A stretch of DNA of 64,000 nucleotides from Henriciella sp. Lineage in GTDB: Bacteria; Pseudomonadota; Alphaproteobacteria; Caulobacterales; Hyphomonadaceae. Position 1 is the stretch's first letter; every line of letters starts with the position of its first letter. The notes below the pieces were generated by a model. It was not told the DNA's origin, ran no database searches, and saw nothing but the letters and a program-made list of their open reading frames with translations. A program made the translations under genes and the position numbers. This document shows positions 18,860 through 27,015 of the stretch, piece by piece. Location: contig NZ_JAPYPG010000004.1 of NCBI RefSeq assembly GCF_029937755.1, positions 310,001-374,000 on the forward strand, in the 5' to 3' direction.

Positions 18860-20053
18860 ATGACAGACCCAAAACCACCCCTTGCCGGGCTTCGTGTAAT
18901 TGAACTCGGTCAACTCATTGCCGGCCCGTTTTGCGGCCAGCTGCTCGGTGACTTCGGCGCCGAAGTGATCAAGATTGAACCGCCGGACGCGCCGGACCCT
19001 GCCCGTGGCTGGGGCGCGGCCAAGGTAGATGGGCAGAGCCTGTTCTGGCCGATCATTGCCCGAAACAAGAAATCTCTGACCCTGAACCTGCGCACTGAGA
19101 AGGGCCAGTCGATCCTGAAGGAGCTCGCAAAAAGTGCTGATGTCCTGATCGAAAATTTTCGGCCGGGCACCCTGGAACGCTGGAATATCGGGCCAGACGT
19201 CCTGCACCAGATCAATCCGGGCCTCGTGATCACCCGCATCTCAGGTTACGGCCAGACGGGGCCCGAAAGCCACAAGGCGGGCTATGCCAGCGTGGGAGAG
19301 GCCAAGGGCGGTCTAAGGCACCTGATCGGGGAGCCTGACAGGCTGCCAGCACGCGCCGGGGTGTCCCTTGGCGACACGATGACAGGGACGTTTGCGGCCC
19401 TCGGCACGATGATGGCCCTTTTCTCGAGGGAGCGCACAGGCAAGGGCCAGGTAGTCGATGCGGCGATCTACGAAACCGTCATGGCCTTCATGGAGAGCCT
19501 CATCCCCGAATACGCGCTTGCCGGGCACACCCGGGAACGCACCGGGCCGATCCTGCCGAAAGTGGCCCCCTCCGGCGTTTACCCCTGCTCGGACGGCCTT
19601 GTGATTATCGGAGCAAACCAGGACACGCTTTTTCGCCGGCTTGCAGACATGTGCGGCACCGACTGGGCCGACGATCCACGCTATGCGAGCCATGATGCCC
19701 GTGGCGAGAACCAGCTCGAACTCGATGGAAAGATTTCATTGTGGACGAAGCAGCGCACGGTCGCCGACGTCCTCGCGCTGTGCGAGGCGTATGGTGTGCC
19801 TTGCGGGCCAGTGAACACAGCGAAGGACATGCTTGCGGATGCGCATATCGCTGCCCGCGAAGCCATCATCCGCGTGGCCCATCCGCTGCTTGGCGATGTG
19901 CCAATGCAGGGGGTCTTCCCGAAACTCTCCGGCACCCCGGGCGGCGTGAAGAAGAGCAGCCCGGCGCTGGGCGAGAATACAGGCGAAATCCTCTCCACGA
20001 TCGGCTATGACGAGGCCGAACAGCAATCGCTCAGACAGGAAGGCATTATCTGA
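18860..20053 (+). CDS. CaiB/BaiF family (class III) CoA-transferase
   Basis: Class III CoA-transferases move CoA between carboxylic acids through an aspartyl intermediate. The 397 residues begin [19 protein letters not shown], continue with [24 protein letters not shown] and ISGYGQTGP, and have [16 protein letters not shown], where the Asp is the expected catalytic residue. It is divergent from HMG-CoA lyase with a 29-base gap, which suggests shared regulation and a substrate in branched-chain or dicarboxylic acid breakdown, for example itaconate or a methyl-branched acid. The stop overlaps the hisI start (TGATG). Substrate not determinable. Confidence 0.92.
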   Translation: MTDPKPPLAGLRVIELGQLIAGPFCGQLLGDFGAEVIKIEPPDAPDPARGWGAAKVDGQSLFWPIIARNKKSLTLNLRTEKGQSILKELAKSADVLIENFRPGTLERWNIGPDVLHQINPGLVITRISGYGQTGPESHKAGYASVGEAKGGLRHLIGEPDRLPARAGVSLGDTMTGTFAALGTMMALFSRERTGKGQVVDAAIYETVMAFMESLIPEYALAGHTRERTGPILPKVAPSGVYPCSDGLVIIGANQDTLFRRLADMCGTDWADDPRYASHDARGENQLELDGKISLWTKQRTVADVLALCEAYGVPCGPVNTAKDMLADAHIAAREAIIRVAHPLLGDVPMQGVFPKLSGTPGGVKKSSPALGENTGEILSTIGYDEAEQQSLRQEGII

Positions 20054-20454
20054 TGGCGCGCTTTGACCCTCCCCTTGATGGCGCTGCGCAGGACGAGACA
20101 CGGGATCTTCGCCCGAAATTCGATGACGACGGGCTTATTGCTGCCATCGCTCAGGATGTCGAAACCGATGAAGTCCTGATGCTCGCCTGGATGAATGAAG
20201 AGGCGCTCAGGAAGACGATGGAGACTGGCCGGGCGACCTACTGGTCACGGTCACGCAAGACTATCTGGGTAAAGGGGGAAAGTTCCGGGCACACCCAGGA
20301 AGTTGCGGATATACTCGTCGATTGCGATCAGGACGCGGTGCTGCTCAAGGTTCGCCAGCATGGCGGGGCCTGCCACACCAATCGGAAGTCCTGCTTTTAC
20401 CGGCGTCTGGAAGGTTCTGGAACAGTTCTTTCCTTCACAGGTCCGGACAGATAG
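20053..20454 (+). CDS. hisI: Phosphoribosyl-AMP cyclohydrolase
   Basis: HisI hydrolyses phosphoribosyl-AMP to ProFAR, the third step of histidine synthesis. The 133 residues contain the metal and substrate motifs [39 protein letters not shown] with the Asp/Cys zinc site, and [14 protein letters not shown] with two further Cys. It is the stand-alone form without a HisE domain, as in most alphaproteobacteria. Its ATG overlaps the stop of the CoA-transferase, so translation is coupled to an unrelated catabolic gene, an unusual arrangement. Confidence 0.95.
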   Translation: MARFDPPLDGAAQDETRDLRPKFDDDGLIAAIAQDVETDEVLMLAWMNEEALRKTMETGRATYWSRSRKTIWVKGESSGHTQEVADILVDCDQDAVLLKVRQHGGACHTNRKSCFYRRLEGSGTVLSFTGPDR

Positions 20455-20494
20455 AGTCGCTGCGGAATCACTTGGGTTTTTTGGGGTCAGACTG

Positions 20495-21445
20495 ATGAAA
20501 CAGATCGTACTTGCTACCGCCAGCGCTTTCATTCTTGCCATGGCCGCCTGTTCCGGTCCGAATGAGGCGTCGGGCCCGGAAGGGCAGGAAAGCACTGAGG
20601 GCACCACTGATCCGGTCGGCGAACCCGAAACCGCGGAGCAGGAAGGTGTCGATGCATTACAGCTGATCAAGCTCGACTGCGGCTCCATCTATGTCTCCGA
20701 TCTCGATATCTTCTCAACGGCCGGTGACTATGCTGGTGAGACGGACACCTTTACCGACACCTGCTGGTTGGTCCGTCACCCGGAAGGCGACCTGCTCTGG
20801 GACCTGGGCCTGCCGACTATCCTGACGTCTCAGGATGAGCAGACACAGGGTGTCTTTACGGTCTCGCTCGACAAGACGATCGCTGAACAGCTGTCGGAAG
20901 AATACGATGTCGCGATGAACGAGATCGAATATGTCGCCATTTCGCACAGCCATTTCGACCATACTGGCCAGGTCGATCTGATTGATGGCTCGACCTGGCT
21001 CGTCAATCAGGTTGAATATGACTTCATGTTTCCTGAGCCGGATGTGAGCGAAGAGGCGCCCGCGGAAGGCGCAGAGTCTGACAGTGGCGCCGATGCCGGC
21101 AATCAGTTCCCCGGCTTCGAGGTGCTCGAACACGACATCATTCTCGACAATCATGATGTCTTTGGTGATGGCTCCGTCATCATCTTCATGACGCCGGGCC
21201 ATACGCCGGGTCACGCTTCACTGCTCGTAAACTTGCCCGAGACCGGCCCCGTCATGCTGACGGGTGACCTCTGGCACCGCGAAGAAAGCCGGGAGCTCGG
21301 CCGGGTGCCGCAATTCAATTCCAGCGAAGAAGCAACCCGGGAGTCCATGCAGGCATTCGAGGACCGCGCCGACGAACTCGGCGCAAAGGTCATCATCCAG
21401 CACGAACCTGCCGACACTGAAGACCTGCCGGACGTGATGCGCTAG
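20495..21445 (+). CDS. Exported MBL-fold hydrolase lipoprotein (lactonase-like)
   Basis: A 316-residue metallo-beta-lactamase-fold protein. MKQIVLATASAFILAMAAC gives a signal peptide with lipobox LAMAAC, then an acidic linker. The catalytic domain has SHSHFDHTGQVD, MTPGHTPGHAS and VMLTGDLWH, matching the N-acyl homoserine lactonase-like branch, with a C-terminal VIIQHEPAD. I use the ATG at 20495, just before the signal peptide and after TTGGGG. An acidic, Ser/Glu-rich insert lies near residue 190 (EEAPAEGAESDSGADAG). It could hydrolyse lactones in the periplasm, but the substrate is unknown. It converges on an exported esterase with a CTAG overlap. Confidence 0.83.
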   Translation: MKQIVLATASAFILAMAACSGPNEASGPEGQESTEGTTDPVGEPETAEQEGVDALQLIKLDCGSIYVSDLDIFSTAGDYAGETDTFTDTCWLVRHPEGDLLWDLGLPTILTSQDEQTQGVFTVSLDKTIAEQLSEEYDVAMNEIEYVAISHSHFDHTGQVDLIDGSTWLVNQVEYDFMFPEPDVSEEAPAEGAESDSGADAGNQFPGFEVLEHDIILDNHDVFGDGSVIIFMTPGHTPGHASLLVNLPETGPVMLTGDLWHREESRELGRVPQFNSSEEATRESMQAFEDRADELGAKVIIQHEPADTEDLPDVMR

Positions 21446-22428
21446 TCTGCGGTTTCGGTCTCAGGACCAAGCAACCGTTTCAGGGCCACGGTCTCGATAT
21501 CGAAAGCGAGCGTGCCCGGCGCGATAAGCTCGACATGGCCGCTGACTGGCACATTCACAAAGTCGGCCTCGCCACCAGCCTCACGAACCTTTTCTGTGAG
21601 CGCCCGGCCAAGCTCAGGCGGAGCAATTCTGTCCTGTGCGCCGTTGACGCTGATGATCTTGGAAGAAACCGGCAGGAGGGCAGCCGGCGATGTGTCTGAA
21701 AAGACATCTGCCCGGCTCTCGGAGGGCGGCCCGGTTAGCTGGTCCATGATATCGGCAAGACAGCCAGGATCGGCAATGGGGGCGGAGGCTTCAAGGTCCG
21801 CAAGCCCGCCGGAGTTGACGACCCCTGCGAGATGTAACGGGTCATCGGAATAGAGCGGGCTTGTCTCCGGCAGGTTCTCGCGTGCCGCCGCCCAGACGGC
21901 GAGATGTCCACCCGCAGAATGTCCGAAAGCGACGATCCGGTTCGTGTTCAGGCCAAGCGAACGTCCGCGTTCTCCAAGAGCATCAATCGCCCGGGCAACA
22001 TCAAGGAACGTCCCGGGATATCCGCCACCCTCCTCGTCAACACCGCGATACTCGATGTTCCAGACCGCAAACCCCTCTTGGCGAAGGGCTTCAGCTGCAT
22101 AGTTCATGATCGTGCGGTCCGCGATTTCCTTTTGCCAGCAGCCACCATGGATCATCAGCACGGTGGGATGCAGCCCCGCGCCTTCCGGCAACCAGACATC
22201 GACCAGATCCGTCTCAGCATCCGGGCCAACCTGCAGGGTCCGCGATGGCTGTGGGATCGGCTGGTTCAACAGATCCGGCCAGCGCATCAGGCCCTCCGGA
22301 GCCGTGCCGTTCCCACTTTCGGCCGCTGCTGGCTGGTTTGCCGCGTCCATGGGAGCACCCTCACTATCGTTCATGCAGGCCGTTGCGAAACACAGACAGG
22401 ATGCGGAAACTGCAGCGAACCATTTCAT
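21442..22428 (-). CDS. Exported alpha/beta hydrolase (arylformamidase/esterase-like lipoprotein)
   Basis: A 328-residue alpha/beta hydrolase. The N-terminus is a lipoprotein signal (CLCFATAC), so the enzyme should be outside the cytoplasm. Catalytic landmarks are MIHGGCWQKE (oxyanion HGG), VAFGHSAGGHLAV (nucleophile Ser), NGAQDRIAPP (Asp) and VSGHVELI (His). HGG.W is shared by eukaryote-type kynurenine formamidases and BD-FAE esterases. The gene is divergent from kynU (73 bases apart), which invites a formamidase role, but the signal peptide argues against a cytosolic kynurenine step. A secreted carboxylesterase is the safer call. Confidence 0.8.
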   Translation of the reverse strand: MKWFAAVSASCLCFATACMNDSEGAPMDAANQPAAAESGNGTAPEGLMRWPDLLNQPIPQPSRTLQVGPDAETDLVDVWLPEGAGLHPTVLMIHGGCWQKEIADRTIMNYAAEALRQEGFAVWNIEYRGVDEEGGGYPGTFLDVARAIDALGERGRSLGLNTNRIVAFGHSAGGHLAVWAAARENLPETSPLYSDDPLHLAGVVNSGGLADLEASAPIADPGCLADIMDQLTGPPSESRADVFSDTSPAALLPVSSKIISVNGAQDRIAPPELGRALTEKVREAGGEADFVNVPVSGHVELIAPGTLAFDIETVALKRLLGPETETAD

Positions 22429-22500
22429 CCTTTGACCTTTCAGTGCGTTGATAGACGATGAGAGCGGGCGATGCCTGCGGTTTCAAGAGCAAAGACAAAA

Positions 22501-23730
22501 ATGAGTTACACCCTACCAGACAGCCGCCACGCCGCAGAGACCCTCGACGAGCACGATATCCTCGGCCACGCGCACGATTTCTTCGATCTGCCGAATGGCA
22601 AGGTCTATCTCGTTGGCCACTCGCTAGGACCGGCGACGCACAATGCGCTGGACGCATTGGAAATGGCGGGCGGCCGTAGCTGGCGCAACGAACTCGTCAA
22701 GGCCTGGAACAGTGCCAGCTGGTTCGACCTGCCCCAAACGGTCGGGAACAAGATCGCCCGGCTGATCGGTGCGAATGAAGGGGAAGTCCTGATCGCCGAC
22801 AGTGTGTCCCTGAACCTCTATAAGCTGGCTTCTGCCGCACGCACACTTGCGCGCACATCCACCCTGATTGTCGAGGAGGATGAATTCCCCACCGACCAAT
22901 ACATAATCGAGGCACTGGCGGCGCTGGCGGGGGCGGACTTCGTGCGCGTGGCGCCGGGGGAGGGTCTGAACACAGTCAAAGCGACAGGGGGCGTGCTGGT
23001 GCTGAGCGCGGTCAATTACCGCTCCGCAGATATCCGCGACATCGCGGACGCTGAAAGACGAGCGCAGGCTGGCGGCGGCGTGATTGTCTGGGATCTTAGC
23101 CACGCGACCGGCGTCATCGCCCTGGACATGAAGGCAAGTGGCGCCAGGCTGGCGACAGGCTGCACCTACAAATACCTGAATGGCGGACCTGGCGCACCTG
23201 CCTTCCTCTATATCGATCAGAGCCTCACGGCACGGCTATCGACACCCCTGCCCGGGTGGATGGGTCATGCCCGGCCGTTCGCCTTCGAGCCCTCATACGA
23301 TCCGGCCAACAACATTCGCCGCTTCGCCTCCGGCACACCGCCCATCCTCTCGCTGGCCGCGCTTTCGGGCGCGCTTGAAGTCTTCGAGGGGATCGATATT
23401 GGACTGGTTCAGGCCAAGGCGCGCGCCTTGGGCGACCTGGTGATCGAGCGGGCAAAGGGCATGGGGCTGGAGGTCACGTCTCCAGAAGATGCCGCTTGCC
23501 GTGGCGGTCATGTCAGCTTCACCCATCCGCACGGCTATGAAGTCGTGCAGGCGTTGATCAATCGCGGTGTGCTCGCCGACTTCCGCGCCCCCGAAACAAT
23601 CCGCTTCGGCGTCTCACCGCTCTATCTGCGCTTCACCGAGGTCTGGGATGCCATGGACGACCTGAAAGATATTCTGGATCACGACGCCTGGGACGATCCG
23701 GTCTATCGCCAGCGCGACACAGTGACCTGA
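22501..23730 (+). CDS. kynU: Kynureninase
   Basis: Kynureninase cleaves kynurenine (or 3-hydroxykynurenine) to anthranilate (or 3-hydroxyanthranilate) and alanine using PLP. The 409 residues have LVGHSLGPAT in place of the common LDGNSLG, WNSASWFDLP, DSVSLNLYKL, VWDLSHATGVIALDM, and the PLP lysine in ATGCTYKYLNGGPGAPAFLY. Length fits the family. I use the ATG at 22501; an upstream in-frame ATG at 22471 adds ten residues, and neither has a strong Shine-Dalgarno. Genes for tryptophan 2,3-dioxygenase and the usual KynB are not in the window. Confidence 0.92.
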   Translation: MSYTLPDSRHAAETLDEHDILGHAHDFFDLPNGKVYLVGHSLGPATHNALDALEMAGGRSWRNELVKAWNSASWFDLPQTVGNKIARLIGANEGEVLIADSVSLNLYKLASAARTLARTSTLIVEEDEFPTDQYIIEALAALAGADFVRVAPGEGLNTVKATGGVLVLSAVNYRSADIRDIADAERRAQAGGGVIVWDLSHATGVIALDMKASGARLATGCTYKYLNGGPGAPAFLYIDQSLTARLSTPLPGWMGHARPFAFEPSYDPANNIRRFASGTPPILSLAALSGALEVFEGIDIGLVQAKARALGDLVIERAKGMGLEVTSPEDAACRGGHVSFTHPHGYEVVQALINRGVLADFRAPETIRFGVSPLYLRFTEVWDAMDDLKDILDHDAWDDPVYRQRDTVT

Positions 23731-23783
23731 GGCCCGAGCCGGTTGCACGGCACGGCACCGTGTTTCTGCTGAAACGAAAAAAG

Positions 23784-23860
23784 TGGCGACCCCGGCGCGA
23801 TTCGAACGCGCGACCTACAGATTAGGAATCTGTTGCTCTATCCTGCTGAGCTACGGGGTC
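23784..23860 (-). tRNA. tRNA-Arg (anticodon CCU)
   Basis: A 77-nt tRNA on the minus strand with a 7-bp acceptor stem (GACCCCG with CGGGGTC), discriminator G and encoded CCA. The anticodon loop contains CCT (plus-strand AGG at 23824-23826), reading AGG. D-arm GTAGCTCAGCAGGAT and T-arm GTTCGAATC are standard. A run of six T follows directly after the CCA on the minus strand and can end transcription. No integrase is adjacent. Confidence 0.97.
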
Positions 23861-23910
23861 AGCCAGAGGTGTGCGATACCCTGTTTTGACGCGGGGTTGA
23901 AGAGGCAGGC

Positions 23911-24684
23911 ATGCGCACAGGACTAATACCGGTAATTGCTGCCCTGCTCGTGGTCGCGGCCTGCTCGAAAAACTCGCCACTCGATGCGATGCAGCCAGGA
24001 GAGCGCGCACGAGTCGTACGGGTGATAGACGGGGATGCGCTGGTACTGGAAACTGGACAAAGCGTCCGCCTGGTCGGAATTGAAGCGCCCTCACGCGGGG
24101 GCCGGTATGATGAGACCGAACCCCATGCCGAAGAATCCGCTCGGGCTCTGGAGGATCTTGTCATGGGCCGGGAGGTTCAACTTGTCTATCCGGGCCTGAC
24201 ACGCGACCGCTATGACCGGGCGCTGGCTCATGTAAAAACGACCGATGCGGCTGGACCAGCCTGGTGGGTGAACCTGGAACTCATCCGGCAAGGCCACGTG
24301 CGTGTGCGGCTTTATCCCGACACCGATGCTGGAGGCGCCATCCTTGTCGAAGCGGAAAAGGAAGCCCGCCAGACCTCACGCGGCCTCTGGAGCGAAAGAG
24401 CCTATGCGCCGCAGCGGGCAGAGAGGGTCACCCACGAAGACCGCGGCTTCATGCTTATCAAGGGAATCCTTGGCGATGAGGCCGAGCGCCCCCAGGAAGA
24501 TGAGCGCACAATCCTCTGTACCCGCAAACTGCAGGGCTCCAGCATTCTCATCGACATGACATTCAGCGCGCGGGCAGCCTGCGACACACCTGCCGGAACG
24601 CCTGTCCTCGTACGTGGATGGACACAGAAAAAGCGGATGGAACTCGTCCATCCGCTTCATCTCGAAATTCTCGAAGGCGAATAA
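23911..24684 (+). CDS. Exported thermonuclease-like (SNase) lipoprotein
   Basis: A 257-residue protein with a signal peptide ending in a lipobox (LLVVAAC). The staphylococcal nuclease domain follows: VVRVIDGDALVLETGQSVRL, VGIEAPSRGG, PHAEESARALEDLV and TRDRYDRALAHV, which hold the expected Asp and Arg residues. A second beta-rich part (from about residue 170) with LQGSSILIDMTF and LVRGWTQKKRMEL may be an OB-like or substrate-binding domain. It would degrade extracellular or periplasmic nucleic acid, or bind it if inactive. It lies between tRNA-Arg and the convergent phaB, with 2 bases between stops. Confidence 0.83.
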   Translation: MRTGLIPVIAALLVVAACSKNSPLDAMQPGERARVVRVIDGDALVLETGQSVRLVGIEAPSRGGRYDETEPHAEESARALEDLVMGREVQLVYPGLTRDRYDRALAHVKTTDAAGPAWWVNLELIRQGHVRVRLYPDTDAGGAILVEAEKEARQTSRGLWSERAYAPQRAERVTHEDRGFMLIKGILGDEAERPQEDERTILCTRKLQGSSILIDMTFSARAACDTPAGTPVLVRGWTQKKRMELVHPLHLEILEGE

Positions 24685-24686
24685 TC

Positions 24687-25412
24687 CTAGCCCGCGATAT
24701 ACTGCGCACCATTCACTGTCATGGTCGCGCCATTGATGAAGGCGGCTTCCTCTGACGAGAGATAGGCGCACATGGAGGCAATCTCTTCCGCCTTGCCGAG
24801 ACGTCCGGTCGGGATGGTCGCAATGATGGACTCGAGCACCTTCTCTGGCACAGCGCGGACCATGTCAGTGTCGATGTAACCCGGCGCGACGACATTGACG
24901 GTAATGCCTTTCTTCGCGCCTTCCTGGGCGAGCGCCTTGGTGAAACCGATCAGACCGGCTTTTGCTGCAGAGTAGTTGGCCTGGCCGAACTGCCCCTTCT
25001 GCCCGTTGATCGAGGAAATATTGACAATGCGGCCAAACCCGCGATCACGCATGCCTTCCCAGACATGGCGGGTCACATTGAAGGCCGAGGACAGGTCGGT
25101 ATCGATGACCTGGTTCCATTGCTCCAGCGTCATCTTGTGAAACGGGGCATCGCGCGTGATACCGGCATTGTTGATGACGACATCGACAGGGCCGAGATCC
25201 GCTTCGATCTGCTTGATACCGGCGCCAGTGTCTTCATAGCTCGAAACATCGAACTTGTAGCACTTGATGCCCAACTCCTGCTCGCAGAGTTTCGCAGCCT
25301 CCTCATTGCCTCCAAAGTTCGCCGCGACGGAATATCCGTCATTCTTCAGTCGTTCGCTGATGGCGCGGCCGATGCCGCGTGTTCCACCCGTTACAAGCCC
25401 AACGCGTCCCAT
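24687..25412 (-). CDS. phaB: Acetoacetyl-CoA reductase
   Basis: PhaB reduces acetoacetyl-CoA with NADPH to (R)-3-hydroxybutyryl-CoA, the monomer for polyhydroxybutyrate. The 241-residue SDR has LVTGGTRGIGRAISERL, VVINNAGITRD, NISSINGQKGQFGQANYSAAK (the SINGQKGQ loop is diagnostic), and ends FINGATMTVNGAQYIAG. A near-perfect Shine-Dalgarno (GGGAGGA) precedes the ATG. It is divergent from phaR, and the 21-base inverted repeat at 25433-25453 lies 20 bases upstream of its start, so PhaR very likely represses it. phaA and phaC are not in this window. Confidence 0.95.
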   Translation of the reverse strand: MGRVGLVTGGTRGIGRAISERLKNDGYSVAANFGGNEEAAKLCEQELGIKCYKFDVSSYEDTGAGIKQIEADLGPVDVVINNAGITRDAPFHKMTLEQWNQVIDTDLSSAFNVTRHVWEGMRDRGFGRIVNISSINGQKGQFGQANYSAAKAGLIGFTKALAQEGAKKGITVNVVAPGYIDTDMVRAVPEKVLESIIATIPTGRLGKAEEIASMCAYLSSEEAAFINGATMTVNGAQYIAG

Positions 25413-25432
25413 TCATTCCTCCCTGCTTATTG

Positions 25433-25453
25433 CGCAGCAAAAATTTTGCTGCG
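25433..25453. promoter_or_regulatory. Probable PhaR operator between phaB and phaR
   Basis: Ten-base arms CGCAGCAAAA and TTTTGCTGCG flank a single central A, a perfect inverted repeat. PhaR repressors of other alphaproteobacteria bind palindromes built from CTGC and GCAG, which are the outer parts of these arms. It sits 20 bases upstream of the phaB ATG, where binding would block transcription. More GCAG/CTGC words lie on both sides (25423-25426 and 25454-25458), perhaps a second weaker site. Binding is inferred from sequence and context. Confidence 0.75.
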
Positions 25454-25583
25454 TCTGCTCAACCCGGTGTAAGCATGATATGTATAAGGAAGACAGGCGG
25501 TTTTGAAAGTCCGGCGACGTCATGCCAAGAATGACGCCGAACAGGAATGATCTCGCCAGCAAACAAGAAGACAAGGGCACGAA

Positions 25584-26219
25584 ATGACCAAGGCAAATGG
25601 ATCGGACGGGAAAGTCATCATCAAGAAGTACGCCAACCGGCGACTCTATGACACATCCACCTCGTCTTATGTGACGCTCGATCACCTCGCCGATCTTGTG
25701 CGCCGCGAAATTGACTTCGAAGTGCGCGATGCGAAGACGGGTGAGGATCTTACCCGCGCGGTGCTGACGCAGATCATCTTCGAGCGCGAGACAAAGGGGG
25801 ACGGCGCCCTGCCGCTTTCCTTCCTGCGCCAGCTGATCGGCTTTTATGGTGGCGGCTCACAGGCCATGCTTCCGGCCTGGCTCGATATGAGCATGAACAG
25901 CTTCGCCGAGAGTCAGGAACGCTGGAAGAAGGCAATGGGCGGTGCCCATCCGCTCGCACTCTTTGAAAGCCAGGCGCGCCGTAACATGCAGATGTTCGAG
26001 CAGGCGATGAAGGCGTTCACACCGGGGGCGGCCGGGATGTCAGGTTCAGCGGCCACCTCTGGCGACCCGCACCAGAAGAGTGAGAAGCCCAAGCGTGAAG
26101 ACCCGCAACCGGCTGAGGAAACATCGGGCAGCGATAATCGTGATGCCGCAGTGGCCGCGCTGAAAGCCCAGATGCAAATGATGCAGGAGCAGCTGGAAAG
26201 TCTCTCAGACAAGAAGTAG
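25584..26219 (+). CDS. phaR: Polyhydroxyalkanoate synthesis repressor PhaR
   Basis: PhaR senses PHA granules and represses phasin and PHA genes, including its own. The 211 residues have the N-terminal DNA-binding domain VIIKKYANRRLYDTSTSSY followed by VTLDHLADLVR, then the PHB-accumulation domain (LTQIIFERETKGDGALPLSFLRQLIGFYG), and a long polar tail with a Gln/Met coiled-coil-like end (AQMQMMQEQLESLSDKK). An AAGGGC Shine-Dalgarno lies about 7 bases before the ATG. It is divergent from phaB across a 171-base control region that carries the inverted repeat described separately. Confidence 0.95.
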   Translation: MTKANGSDGKVIIKKYANRRLYDTSTSSYVTLDHLADLVRREIDFEVRDAKTGEDLTRAVLTQIIFERETKGDGALPLSFLRQLIGFYGGGSQAMLPAWLDMSMNSFAESQERWKKAMGGAHPLALFESQARRNMQMFEQAMKAFTPGAAGMSGSAATSGDPHQKSEKPKREDPQPAEETSGSDNRDAAVAALKAQMQMMQEQLESLSDKK

Positions 26220-26246
26220 GCCGTATAGGCGGCTTCTCCGGTACCT

Positions 26247-26909
26247 CTAGTTCAGGCGCTGAACGGCATAGACTTCGCCATGGCCCGGCTGCTGCACGAT
26301 CGCTGCACAGCTGGCCTCGCATGCATAGCCGAAACTCACACGTCCGCCCGTCCAGCTGCCAAGCTTGCGCGTGCTTGTGACAGGATGGACCATTGCGGTC
26401 GGATTGGCTGAGCCATCCAGAAATTCAACAAGATGAACCTCGACCGGCGCCGGCGTGTGGCCGTCGAGACTGAACTGGCCATTCCCGGTGGAGACAATCT
26501 CGACCTTACCGGGGCGGGTCGCGGATTCCCGAGTCTGGATATTCGACACAACCGCTTTCTTCCGGGTAGCAGGACACTGCATCGCCCCGTCATAAACCGA
26601 TTGGGGCGTATAAGGCGCCCGGATCTCGAAACGGTCGGTATAGGCAGCCTGACGCTCTGTGGCCGCTGGAATGGCCATAGGGTCGGGCGCACCGAGATAA
26701 TCCCAGTAATCGACTGACCAGGTCAGGACGAGGACCTTGGCGCCGTTCTCCGCCTGAACGTCCTTCAGTGTCCGGTGCGCTTTCGGGCACGCATTGCAGT
26801 TCTGCGAGGCAAATAGTTCGACAAGTACCGGCGTCTCGGCGGAAGCTGGCTGCGCTGGCAGCAACGAACCGGTCAGGGCCGCAAGAAAGGCAAGCAGGAC
26901 ATGTCTCAT
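26247..26909 (-). CDS. DUF1223 exported thioredoxin-like protein
   Basis: A 220-residue protein with a signal peptide ending at PASAE, then TPVLVELFASQNCNACPKAH with a CxxC pair where a thioredoxin-fold active site would lie, LTWSVDYWDYLGAPDP, RFEIRAPYTPQSVYDG and a C-terminal domain. This is the DUF1223 layout, widespread in alphaproteobacteria, with no proven reaction; a periplasmic redox role is plausible. I use the ATG at 26909 at the signal peptide; the frame is open to 26951. It converges on phaR and lies downstream of acnA on the same strand. Confidence 0.85.
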   Translation of the reverse strand: MRHVLLAFLAALTGSLLPAQPASAETPVLVELFASQNCNACPKAHRTLKDVQAENGAKVLVLTWSVDYWDYLGAPDPMAIPAATERQAAYTDRFEIRAPYTPQSVYDGAMQCPATRKKAVVSNIQTRESATRPGKVEIVSTGNGQFSLDGHTPAPVEVHLVEFLDGSANPTAMVHPVTSTRKLGSWTGGRVSFGYACEASCAAIVQQPGHGEVYAVQRLN

Positions 26910-26963
26910 GGCTGCGTCAGATAACGTCTTCCAGCGGGAGGATGAAATCACCGTGCTGTGATC

Positions 26964-27000
26964 GGCCCGCTTTTACTGCAATTGGCAGAAAAAGCGGGCC
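26964..27000. repeat. Stem-loop downstream of acnA
   Basis: GGCCCGCTTTT (26964-26974) pairs perfectly with AAAAGCGGGCC (26990-27000); the 15-base loop can form a further CTGC/GCAG stem. It lies 16-52 bases past the acnA stop on the minus strand, where a terminator is expected. The T-run is inside the stem and not behind it, so it may act by a non-standard route or only protect the mRNA end. Confidence 0.65.
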
Positions 27001-27015
27001 GGACAGCTAGATATA

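Noticed and set aside
23751-23766. CACGG/CCGTG hairpin with TTT after kynU as a terminator
   Set aside because: The stem is only 5 bp with a 2-base loop, too weak to assign with confidence; a possible terminator at most.
8390-23860. tRNA genes as integration sites of mobile elements
   Set aside because: Neither tRNA has a repeated 3' end, an integrase or AT-rich cargo next to it.
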